A program made the translations under genes and the position numbers. DNA of 64,000 bases from Selaginella tamariscina (taxonomy: Eukaryota > Streptophyta > Lycopodiopsida > Selaginellales > Selaginellaceae). A model generated the notes under the pieces. The model had not been told where the DNA came from. It was given only the letters and a program-made list of their open reading frames with translations, and ran no database searches. Below are positions 35,720-46,310 of this stretch, piece by piece; the stretch's first letter is position 1; every line of letters begins with the position of its first letter. The DNA lies in assembly GCA_003024785.1 (NCBI GenBank), contig PUQB01000072.1, forward strand, positions 248,001 through 312,000, in the 5' to 3' direction.

Positions 35720-36499
35720 TGTTGTCACGACCCGATACATGATATATGATACATGATACATGATACATGATACGGGATACATGATATGCCTACAGGATAT
35801 ACCTATAGAATATGCCTACATGATATGCATACAGGATATACTTACAGGATATGCTTATATGTATACCTACAGGATAAGGGTTACCATTTTTAACTCATGA
35901 CTAGATTAGCTCTTGGAGTTGTGAGCATAAAAGCTCCAACCTAATTGTTGTACAATTAGTTACTATCAACATCAGTTTTTTTATGATCAATCTTGTTTGT
36001 TCTTGTCTTGCTCCTTACTTCGTGTTCTCTCCTTGTTTTGTTTCTAGTTCCTGTTCTACTCTTGTCCTGCTCCTGAATCAAGCTTCCTTGTTCTTGGATC
36101 ACGGTTTGACAAAAACTTTAGGGGTTAGTCGTGGTTCAGGGTACCCCTTGTTGCCTAAAAGGGGTGGTACTCCTAGATGAAGGTGATTCCTCAAGAGGTA
36201 AGTGACAATGCCTTAGCTCTAATCCTACTACAAGAGACTTAGCATGCTCAAGCCCTAACCCCACCAAAGAGACGTGTCCCCCACATATCCCTAAGTCTAC
36301 TTGAGTCATATTTTGAGGTTTGAAGATAGTCATTTTAAGAGACTTAGAATAAGACCCTAAGTCTCATGCCTATTTGGGCATCTAAGTTAAACTCTCAAGA
36401 TTATCTTGAAAACTTAGTATTACTCACACATGGTTAATACTAGAAGGCCACTTGGCAACCACTTGTTAGCTATTTGGGTTAAAACTCTAACACTAAACA
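35720..36499 (+). mobile_element. 3' LTR of the chromovirus fossil (right end uncertain)
   Basis: TGTTGTCACGACC directly follows the polypurine tract, as expected for a 3' LTR. A 10-bp 'atgatacatg' motif repeats at 35738-35790 and related 'ctacaggatat' words recur to 35875. A CA end could be near 36180 or at 36499 ('cactaaaca'). No 5' partner is visible. Confidence 0.5.
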
Positions 36500-36511
36500 A
36501 TTGAATCCCAT

Positions 36512-36817
36512 ATGAAATATGATATAAGAGTAAACAACTTAGGGTGTTTGAGTATTGCCATATGTTACTCGTTCAACGGATTGTGCTCGTGTATCAAATG
36601 CAATCATCAAACAGAAATGATTTTATTAGTACATTTCATGGATCCCATAGGGCACAATGCCGGTAGTACCGTAGTAATAACAGACGGATTCGGCACGAAC
36701 ACTTCATTCGTCGGTGTTGTGAGTAAACTGTATAGCGGGATTGTAGTTCAATCGGTGAGAGTACCGCCCTGGTATTTAGGGTATGCATTGTCGTTCTTGT
36801 ATGATGCTAGGATATAG
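36512..36817 (+). CDS. Hypothetical ORF (101 aa), possibly organelle-derived sequence
   Basis: The open frame contains FMDPIGHNAGSTVVITDGF and has a composition unlike its AT-rich flanks. Its 3' part overlaps a tRNA-Asp-like segment (36737-36771) in the same orientation, so it is more likely inserted organelle or other foreign sequence than a gene. No domain recognised. Confidence 0.2.
   Translation: MKYDIRVNNLGCLSIAICYSFNGLCSCIKCNHQTEMILLVHFMDPIGHNAGSTVVITDGFGTNTSFVGVVSKLYSGIVVQSVRVPPWYLGYALSFLYDARI
36737..36771 (+). tRNA. 5' half of a plastid-type tRNA-Asp(GUC)-like sequence
   Basis: 'gggattgtagttcaatcggt' followed by 'gagagtaccgccctg' closely follows the acceptor 5' strand, D arm and anticodon-stem start of land-plant plastid trnD-GUC as I remember it. 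After 'ccgccctg' the match stops: no matching 3' anticodon strand, T arm or B box follows. It is a fragment, not a working tRNA gene. Confidence 0.45.
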
Positions 36818-37069
36818 TATATATAGTAAAGATTGTTACATTTGGTTATTTGACACACAAAAATTAGTTATACGTGGTAAAGTAACTTTTTTTGAGGATA
36901 AATGAGTGCATGCCACCTAATCAATGGGTTTTATATTAAAAAAACTGGTAAAACTAGTTATATGCAACGTGCTATATATAGTAGCTTTGTGAATAACTAG
37001 GCTTTGTGAATAACTAGGCTCAGGAAAAGTCATTATAAAAATAAATAAATCTTTGTGATAAACAATTAA

Positions 37070-39831
37070 ATGAATAACTCTATGCATAACTCAGTGAATA
37101 ATTCTGTGCATAACTCTATGAATAACTATTATGAACATACGGAGATATAACCTTCTTCTAATCCTTCTTGTGAGGGTGATATACAACATGAAATTTCAGT
37201 TGCACCCTCTGCTCCAAATACTCAAATCGCACCTGGGAATGCCTCAAAGCCAAGTAAGTTTCTTAACACATTTTTTGCTATAAACCACTTGTACAATCGT
37301 GGTTAAGTAGAAGTTTATCATATATATATATATATTATATATTATATATATATATATATATATTCCCTGCACTTGTGCGTGTTTGCTTGGTGTGGCATGT
37401 TAGGTGATATAGATAGAAGATGTATACATACATGTTATTGAGCGTGCCACACACATATGTGAATATATACGCATGGAACATATACTCACTGTGAGTTCAC
37501 AGATATATGTTAACCAGCTTCGGTTCTGTGTGTATTTTATTATGTATGCTATTAAATTTCTCATGGCATGTTAGTCATTTCTTATCTATTCAATCTCAGC
37601 ATATGGGTTGTATTGGTTGTTTTAAAAAATACATTATTTTAATAAAATAGCCTAGAAACATGCATTTTGCCCACACACACATACATAAACACATGTATAT
37701 ACATTTGAAAAGTTTGTTAAATGAAAATCCCGGAGGAAGTTAAAATATCAATTCAGTAGATCTTGGATGCCTTTTATATTACATGTATGCAATTGCATGT
37801 ACACGTTATAGAGTAATGAACACAAAGGTGCATGGTATATACATGCATGCTATCCACATGTACATATATATGCATGTACACATGCATATCCAAAACAACA
37901 ACTAAATATACTCCAAACGAGTTATGTTCTTCTTTCTTTGTGCTTATTATACTTGTATATATGCTATTTTCACTTTCACCATTGTGATATGGGTATATAT
38001 ACATGTATATACGATCCAAATATGAATCAATTGAAATAGTTACCAAATCTTGTATTAAAATAAATAATTATTAGGTCAATTAAGCCCTAACCTAAATTAA
38101 ATTAAATAATTAAAAATAATAAATAAAATTAAGATTATGAAATGTTAAGTATAACAGACATTGTTTTGAACATGGAAACCAGTTTTAAAAATGTAGTTTC
38201 TCCCAAAAAAAATTAGGTAAGCAAAGGAAAAATAGTAATATAGGTAGCATATCAATATGTGAAAATGTAAATAAAATTCTCTAAATAAAAAATTAAAAGT
38301 TGAAGAATTAAATTTTAGTGTTATTGGCATTCCCTAAATGTAGTGTTGCTAGATAATGTAAAAAAGTTTATTACAGAACAATGCAAAATTGATTTATGTA
38401 CAAGAGAGAATTGGAAATATACACTTTCAAATGTTTTGTAAAATAGAAACTTTAAGTGTTCAATTAGTTAAAGAAGTCTTAAGGCAATATCTACAATGGA
38501 AAGATGGAGCAAATACCAAGAAAATTACATTGTTGAAAAAGTTAAAGAATAATGCATTTATTTATGGCATGGAATGATTAGATATTACATGAAAGACTGC
38601 AACAAACCACACTTCAAGTTTGTTCAGATATGTTATTTCCTTTATGTATTGTGTTAACATTGAAAATAATGTAAAAAATATTATCGACAAAGATTTTGAT
38701 CTATGAAACATTGAGTATATTAAGTTCAATGTATCAGATTTAAAGAATTGTGTTTATATATTTACAAACAACATCTTTGATTGGGTGAGACATTTCAAAC
38801 TTAGATATGTGAGAAAGCAGATTAGTGTGGACTTTTATTTAGTTTTAACTTATATGATGAGTGGCATTTTTTATCTTGCAACTTACTCCTTATAAAGGTA
38901 GAGGAATGGATTTAGACAGAACAATGGATGATCCTTTAAGTATTATTGAAGCTGATGTGAGAAAATTTTTTACTAGTACTTTTATAATCAGATGTTTCGA
39001 TTTCAAAAGGATAAAAAATCAAGGGTTTGAGAAAGAAAAGATGCAAGTGTTTATTAAGAAATTAAAGCTTGGAAAAAAGTTTATTTTACTTTACGATTCT
39101 TGTATATTAAACAATTCAACGTTTATAATTTTTGATAAAATTGACGAAGTTGGACCATCAAATACAAATTAAACACAAAATAAGTAAAAACATTTTTATT
39201 TGGTTTTAAAAACTCAAGTCAAACTTCTAATTTTGACAAGTTATTAATTTTTAAAGTCCAGAGGGCCAAATAAAAAAGTTAAATCAATTAAATATTTTAA
39301 TTACGCACGTCAATCCACGTGGCCCTAAATCTATGCCATGTCAGTTTTTTTTTTGGCAGGGAATAATTAGGGCTCGGGATATGGGTGTTTTACGAGCTCG
39401 TGCATGTTTTAGTTCCGGCCGGTGCTGCGATCTATTGCGGATACTGTTTACAAACAGGTTTGAGTCAAATTGGACACGGTCTGAATCACGGTCTGATTCA
39501 AATTGGACACGGTCTGAATCAAATTGGACACGGTCTGGATCACGGCTTGACAAATCTAACACACACCATCGAGGACTTAAAGATTTCTGATGTGTCAGTT
39601 TCAATCATCGAGACATCTCAAGGTAATTTTAAAATTTCATTTAAAATCCTTATTTAAAATGACTATTTTGATTTTTTATCATAACAAACTGTTTTGTTTT
39701 TAATCATTATAGAAATTCAGAAGAGTAATCTTGCAATTTCATCTGCAGCACAGAGTGTTGATCTGTTCTTCCGGAAGGTGAACAGTCCAGAATTTGAGTT
39801 TGGGTTTAAGAACAACAAAGACGAGACATGA
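37070..39831 (+). CDS. Candidate three-exon gene for a small repeat protein (about 184 aa), function unknown
   Basis: Exon 1 (37070-37253) starts with ATG and encodes an (M/V)(N/H)NS repeat, then NPSCEGDIQHEISVAPSAPN, and ends at a strong donor, GTAAGT (phase 1). One in-frame TAA lies at 37148-37150. Exon 2 (39371-39622, after a T-rich tract and 'attag') keeps phase and encodes VLVPAGAAIYCGYCLQTG, then a heptad-like repeat built on QIGHGLN/HGL, then SDVSVSIIETSQ. A 90-bp GT-AG intron (39623-39712) is followed by exon 3 (39713-39831) with QKSNLAISSAAQSVDLFFRK and stop TGA. The three exons total 555 nt, a whole number of codons. The heptads suggest an amphipathic helix. I recognise no family. 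The 2.1-kb first intron contains unrelated ORF remains. The exon 2-3 join is the firmest part. Confidence 0.45.
37254..37860. repeat. Intron block shared with 41268-41790, partly inverted
   Basis: 'cttaacacattttttgctata', 'aaccacttgtacaatc' and 'aagcagaagttta'-like words occur in the same order at 41300-41380. 'agcttcggttctgt' (37517) matches 41535, and 'gaacacaaagg' (37816) matches 41753. In between, 'ttagtcatttcttatctattc' (37572) appears reverse-complemented at 41645-41675. Confidence 0.7.
37318..37363. repeat. AT dinucleotide microsatellite
   Basis: (AT)n with two slips, inside the first intron of the candidate repeat-protein gene. Confidence 0.9.
38389..39172 (+). pseudogene. AT-rich coding remains of unknown origin
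   Basis: Several plus-strand open stretches lie close together in DNA of about 27% GC: one with ENWKYTL/GNIHFQMF-type peptide at 38389-38577, one at about 38707-38897 containing NNIFDWVRHFKLRYVRK, and a 103-aa frame at 38861-39172 with SIIEADVRKFFTSTFIIRCF and KLKLGKKFILLYDS. They overlap or abut in different frames and look like the remains of one gene, now broken. The Lys/Ile/Phe-rich composition suggests an origin outside the host's ordinary genes, possibly an AT-rich invader; this is inference. No family recognised. Confidence 0.35.
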
Positions 39832-39839
39832 AAAATTAA

Positions 39840-40636
39840 TAATTATAAATTATTAATTTTCTACAAGGAAAAGTTTATGTATCTCACTTTTACTATGCCT
39901 TCTTTAAAAAATACTCATTCCTTCGTTTTTTAATACTTTATTAGAAACTTATTCTGGGAAGGCCAATACTCTGCTTTACACACACATCTTTTTCTAATGT
40001 TGTTTTTTGCAGGTCATGTACAGAACACACACATATACTTCTATACTTTTTGTTTTTGCAGATTATGTATAGACTTTATAATTAAAATCAATCAACATCT
40101 ATTATAAATTTATACATCAACAATTTGTTATTTTAACAATGTTTTAAGATATTTTACAGACTATTGATACATAATCAAGTATGTATCTCACTTATCTTTA
40201 TGTGGGAAATACCGCTTTATAATGTATACGGCTTTATGCATGCTAAATGTACAAGACCTTTCAAATAATTTATTTGCTACGTATAGATATTCCAATGGTT
40301 TTAATTTTCCATTAATTTATACAATGGTTTTACAATGGTTCTACATTTCCATTTTATTCCCATTGTATAGATTAATTAATAATTAGAACTACATTTCGAA
40401 ATTAAAATATTAATAAACACCTTAAAATCATGTAAAGATTTGCATGTTAGCTAGCATAAACAATAAAACATAGTTAAAGTTAATATTTTAACTATAATTT
40501 AAATAAGAGGCCATGTGGTGCCTCTGCTGCAAGGCCGAGGATCTTTTAGCAATGGAAGCGGTTTTTTCGAGTGCTCCTGAATGCTCCTGAAGAATTTAAA
40601 CGTATATTATACAGGCACAAAAACTGTTAACTGCAG
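39840..40636. other. Intergenic AT-rich spacer between two gene candidates
   Basis: Mostly featureless. A short ATG-led frame at 40512-40583 (MWCLCCKAEDLLAM...) might be an exon of the following gene but is unsupported. 'ccattttattcccattg'-type words repeat near 40300-40370. Confidence 0.4.
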
Positions 40637-40642
40637 GCTCAT

Positions 40643-42783
40643 ATGAGATTGGAGAATCGGAGCAACAGAAAGCTCAGTCTGGAGCAGGAGGTACATTTCA
40701 TATGAAATAATGTTAAACATATACGTACGTACATTGATATAAATATAACATATACTTACATTGATACAGATTAACTTATATGACTATATCTATCTTTGTA
40801 CATGTACGTGTAACAGGTGGAAGATCTACGTATCATGAAGACTGAGCTGGAAAACAGGGGTGAGTATTTCTTGACGGAAATAGAGGCGAAGGAGATGTTA
40901 TATAGAACATATGTGTGCTCCAGGTTAGTTATATATAGAACATATGTTTCTATGTAACTCACACACGTCTGGTATATGAGATACAGTAGTATTGCATATT
41001 AAAATATTATTTTGGCTGCTTTTATCACAAGCATTCGGAAATGCGTATTTATATGAGATATGCCAGACTCCCTTGAATACAAATAGATGGCTCATATGTA
41101 TAATTGACTATTGATACTCCTATACTGTATGTGTATAATATTGTGTATATATACAGGTTGCTCGTGATTATGCGGGTGAGAGCGATATGGAGCCGTCAGT
41201 GGCAATGGAGCCGCTGCACAAGCTGAAAAACAGGCTTGAACAAAACGAGGGGCAGCACACAACTCAGGTCTCAAATGGGATAAAAACGTACGCAACCTAG
41301 TTAGCTTCTTAACACAATTTTTTTGTATAAACCACTTGTACAATTCTACCATTCATCAATCGTTGTTAAGCAGAAGTTTATTGCGTATATATATTTCCTG
41401 GTGCATGTGCGTGCGTGTGCGCATGTGTGTGTGGATGTTAGGCAACTGGATACAGGTATACTGTGTCACACACACAAATATATACTAATCCCAAGCCAGT
41501 GTGTTAATCATACATATAAGATGTTAATAAACAAGCTTCAGTTCTGTCTAATCATATTATGATGAAACACAATTGACATGTTAACCTCCTTTGGTGTTCC
41601 TAAGGCAATTTTAATATAACTCATATGCTGCATGTGAGTCCAAGGAGATTGAATAAATAAGAAATGACTAACATGGCACGGAAAACGTAATATCGTATTG
41701 TATCCCTATCACATGCTTTTACTTGTACACAAATGTATACGTTATAAATAATGAACACAAAGGATGGATGTTATTCATATATAATATATATATATATATA
41801 TATATTCTTTCGAAAATATGTAATTCATATTTAAAATGTTTAAAATTTTAGTTTTTTTAATTAGATCTTGTTTATTTGTTTTTTATGAGTTTGTTTAAAA
41901 TCAATTCTTAAGTTTTGTTAAAACTTATTCTTTTTTATTTTAAAAAAATTGTTGTATTCTTCTATATGTTGTTTAGTTTTATGATGAATTATTCTTTAAA
42001 ATGATTGTTTTTATTGAAATTGCTCAAAATTGTTATATGTTTTTTTAGTTTCATGTTAAATTAATAATTTTTTTGTATAAAATGATTATTTTCATTTTAA
42101 TTTTTTGTTATCATATTAAATTGTTTTATTTTTAATTATTACAAGCATTTAAAAGATGTTACAAGACTTTGTAATATAAACCTTTTTAGGTTTTGTTTTT
42201 AAAATAATAAAAATAAGAAGAAAATGATGACATGTAATACATTAATAAAAATTATTAGTAAAAATTTATGTATCTTTACTTTTATTTTAATGCAACTTAT
42301 TTTATTGTAGTATGCTAGTTTTGGAAAATACTTTTACCTAAATAAAATTATTATTAAATATTTTATTTTAATTTTTAAAATGAAAACTTACTTTAATAAG
42401 TTTTCAGTTTGGAAAAGAAAGATTAAAATATTAAAAATTAAATTAATAATTTCATATAGTATTTTTGAAAATCAACATAACAAATAATAAAATGAGTTAT
42501 ACTAAAATGAGGTTAAAGATATGTAAATTTCTATTGGTTTATAATTTTAATATGTTATTATTTAAAGAATATATAAATAATCATGAACAAAAATTTAAAA
42601 TTTAATAAATATAAATTATAACAACAGTTACAATAAATTTCTTTTAAAATATATCTTATTATTTTAACAATCTACAATGTTGTTCTTTTTAATTTTTTTT
42701 ATAAGTTATGGATCTATTTAATATATAAGATAAGTGTTTTAATTTAGACTTTTGAGATTGAGTATATTATACATACATACATT

Positions 42784-42817
<34 letters not shown>

Positions 42818-45800
42818 AGTAAAATAGGTAAAGTATTATTATGATAATTTATTATGAATTATTTATCTAATTTATAACAAAATAAAATCAATGATACACA
42901 CATATATGCCTATACACATTTCACATACATAGATGCATTTAAAAACACACATAATAAAACATATATACATACGTAAGAAGTATTAATAATTCTAATGTTA
43001 AAAATTAAAATGAAAACTTACTCTAATAAGTTTTTTTTTAAAAAAGAAAGAATAAATATTAATAAATTAATAATTTCATATAGAAATATTTTATAAAATC
43101 AACATAGTAAATGATAAAATGATTTAAAGAAAAATAATGTTAAAGATACGTAAATTTTTATTGATTTAATTTTAATAAGTAATTATTTAAAGAATATATA
43201 AATGATGATGAATAAAGATTTAAAATTTAATTAATATAAGTTATAAGGTTAGCTACAATAAATCGTTTATAATATATCTTATTATTTTAATAATTATTTT
43301 AATACAATAAATTATTGGTGTGTTTAATATACAAACATAAATGTTTACTTTTTTATATTCTTTAAAACTTTGGACTTATGAGATTGAGTATATTATATAT
43401 ATAATATATATATATATATATAATTTCGCAAGGTAAGATAAGTAAAGTATTATTATGGTAAGTTTAATATAAATTTTTTATCTAATTTATAACGAAATAA
43501 GATAAATGATACATAGGTATATGCCTATACACATGTCACACACATACATGCACATAAAATATAATATAATAAACATTCATTTACATACATATATATAAGA
43601 AGTATTAATAATTTCAATGTTATATCTTTTTTATGTTTTATTTTTCGTATAAAGTACTTTCAATTTATGATAAGTTGTTAATTTTAAAATTGCCATCACT
43701 ATATTTAAAATAATAAATATTTTAATAATAGTCAAATATAGATGATATTATTGATCTTTAAAAGCTCCTCAAATTGCACATAAATTGATAATTTATTAAT
43801 CAGCATTATTATAAATGGACATTTATTTTATTGCGGTTCTTATTTAGGTATAATTTATGTATTATCCAATTAAAACTCTTTTGTTACACTAATTATTTTA
43901 ATTATAAGAGTTTTGTCTTTAACATATTATTTTTACACTTGGTACTAGAGATGACATAAATTTAAACATATTTACGTACCCATGTATCAAGTAATTAAGT
44001 TAATTTTATTTATGAATAAGTTATTAATTAATTTTTATCAAATTTTTTTTTCTTTCTTAAAATCATTAAATTTTGAATAAAATCATCCAAAATTGTTATA
44101 AATTTTCTTAATCAAAAAATATTATTTTCATTTTAAAATTTTACTTTCATGACAATTATTTCAATTTTAATAATTATAAGTATTCAGACCAATAACAATT
44201 CACACTTAATCTTATTTATATTAATCTTTATTTTAAAGGTTAAAGAAATGATAAGAAAGTATAAATATGCAAGTTTTAAATAAAAGAAGCAGATTGCATT
44301 CTATATTTAAAGTATAAATCATATAATCTTAGATTTAGAAGTCATAATAAAATGAAACATTCTTATGGATAAATAATAATATAAAAAAAAGTGAGAATTA
44401 ATAATCATTTATATAAAAGCATTTTTTTATAAGCAATTTATATTATTTTATTAACGATGTGAGACGGATATTTAGAAACATGCAAACACTAATTATAAAT
44501 ATGTTTGTAAACTATAATTTACATTTCTTATGACAAAAAACTTAAACATTAAAAAAGTAAATGACTAGAGCATTAAATTTATATATTAAAAAATAAATTT
44601 TGAATTTTATAAATCATTATTGATGGTTGCATCCTTACATACATAATATTATAAGCACACAAAATAAATTTATATTAATTTATTTTATATGCATAATAGC
44701 ATAATACATAAGAATTATATGTTAATCAAGTTAGAAGATTTTATAAGGATTACATATATTAATTAGGTGAAAAGGCTTTGAAAAATAAGAATTGACCTAA
44801 TCACTTAATACATGAGTTATAAATTATTTTTAATGAAAATCATATTCGTATTAGTTTTGATATCAAGTGTATTCAATTAAATGAGTCAATTTGCACCGGA
44901 AAATGTAAAATAAACAAAGCAAAAATACTATGCCTAATTTTATAAATATTAAGGTAGAAATTATTTTACTAACATACTAGGGGAAGTACTAAGGGTCCAA
45001 GAACAAAGGTTGGTTTTTAGGTTTGTAATATATAAAATTATGTTATAATTCATTAAAATACAATGAAAAAACATTTTATTTACTTTCTTATTTAGATTAT
45101 GTTTTTATTTCACCATGGCATATGTAGTTTGATAGTAAATTATAATCTGTAAGTAAATTAGGAATAGTTTTCTACTTTGTAAATAAGGATAGAAAGAAAA
45201 GAATTATTTAGTTTAATATATCATAATAAAATTTATTTTAGTTTTGAATTATATAAGGAACGCACACCTATATATTATATTATATACACACACATACATC
45301 CTCCATGCAAACTCGATAATTATGGCTTAACAAAAGATATTTCATTTTGAATTACATAATGTTTAACCTATGTGGTATGTGTGTGTGAGAAAGACAAAAG
45401 AGGAAAGATGCATTATAAATTCTGAAATTGATTGAAATGGTGTGCATATGAATGTTTAATTCCATATATGTGCATGTGTGTGCCCGTGGAAGTGTATATG
45501 AGGTGCCCATGTTGGTTTTTTTCTTTGAGTTTTATAATGTGGTTTAGTGATTTAATATTTTAATTAAAAATTTATGACTATGTGGATGGACACCAGCATG
45601 TGTTGAGGGTAAACACGTGTGTGTATATATATACAAGCATGTGTGCATGCATAAATTCCTCTCTACACACATATATAAATAATGTCTGTAAGATGTATAG
45701 ACTCACATATTTAAATTATAATAAATATAATAGATATTTATGAAACTCTTAGTATATATATACATTATACAATTATTATTCTTCGCTACTTATTTATAGT

Positions 45801-45947
45801 ATATTATAAAATCTAACCTAAACAGGGATCTAAAATATGCTTTAGGGTTCTTCTGTGAAGCGGCGGAGTGTGCTCCGCAGATCCGGCGGCATGGGTTTAG
45901 CTCTCCAAGATATGGCGCTGTGCAATATCAATGGTGGCCACTACTAG
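40643..45947 (+). CDS. Candidate multi-exon coiled-coil gene, function unknown
   Basis: Exon pieces with good splice signals: 40643-40690 after 'ctgcag' (MRLENRSNRKLSLEQE), then a 126-bp intron; 40817-40923 after 'gtaacag' (VEDLRIMKTELENRGEYFLT...); 41157-41267 after 'atacag' (MEPLHKLKNRLEQNEGQ); and a last piece 45846-45947 after 'gctttag' (GSSVKRRSVLRRSGGMGL..., stop TAG). Pieces 1-2 and 3-4 join in phase. Between pieces 2 and 3 the best donor is out of phase by one or two bases, so an exon edge is wrong or the gene is damaged. Leu/Glu/Lys spacing predicts a short coiled coil followed by a basic tail. The last intron (41268-45845) is about 4.6 kb of very AT-rich DNA. No family recognised. 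Confidence 0.35.
41268..41800. repeat. Intron block related to 37254-37860
   Basis: Starts beside the donor after CACACAACTCAG and carries the same 'ttcttaacacaattttttt', 'accacttgtacaatt' and 'agcttcagttctgt' words as the first intron of the upstream gene candidate, with an inverted middle part. An (AT)n run closes it at about 41777-41806. Confidence 0.7.
42372..43003. repeat. AT-rich tandem duplication, unit 1
   Basis: 'aaaatgaaaacttacttta', 'aattaataatttcatatag', 'gagattgagtatattat', an (AT)n run, 'agtaaagtattattatg', 'atatgcctatacacat' and 'aagaagtattaataat' follow in the same order and spacing at 43004-43620. Confidence 0.85.
43004..43620. repeat. AT-rich tandem duplication, unit 2
   Basis: Second, diverged copy of 42372-43003, immediately adjacent and in the same orientation. 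No gene in either. Confidence 0.85.
43621..45845. other. Very AT-rich, gene-free stretch
   Basis: Nothing coding is seen. It has TG/CA alternating runs near 45470-45640 and 'tatata' runs near 45620 and 45755. If the coiled-coil gene model holds, this is the end of its last intron. Confidence 0.5.
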
Positions 45948-46310
45948 ATGTATGTATTTCAATCTGGTGAGTGGATTCATGGTTAACAAATTTCTATGTA
46001 TGTGTAGGTTGTAGCGTGTGTGCTTTGAGGTGTATGTATACTATGCTCTGTAATAGATGCATGATTTAAATCCAGCGGGTCTTAACATGGACCGAAATCT
46101 GCATGGTGTATGGTTTCCCAGTGGTATGTACATGGTCATGGCTATATGGACTGATGTACAAGAGTGACATTTGAGTACTTGCTGCGAGACTGTGTTTCTT
46201 ATGGTACGTTTAGCATATATGTCTTTTTGTTCTTATTTCCTGTTGTGTGTCTTTACAGAGAATACAAAACTTGTTTCTATTCTGCTGTGTGAGATATTAC
46301 TATGTACATT
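45948..46310. other. Spacer with no recognised feature
   Basis: Follows the TAG of the candidate last exon and may include its 3' untranslated region. No gene or element end seen before the LTR at 46311. Confidence 0.4.

Noticed and set aside
36737-36771. Functional tRNA gene or SINE head
   Set aside because: No T arm, B box, matching anticodon stem or A-tail; only a 5' half is present.
41800-45845. Mitochondrial or plastid DNA insertion, suggested by extreme AT content
   Set aside because: No organelle gene, tRNA or rRNA sequence is visible; the stretch has internal tandem duplication and microsatellites typical of nuclear AT-rich DNA.
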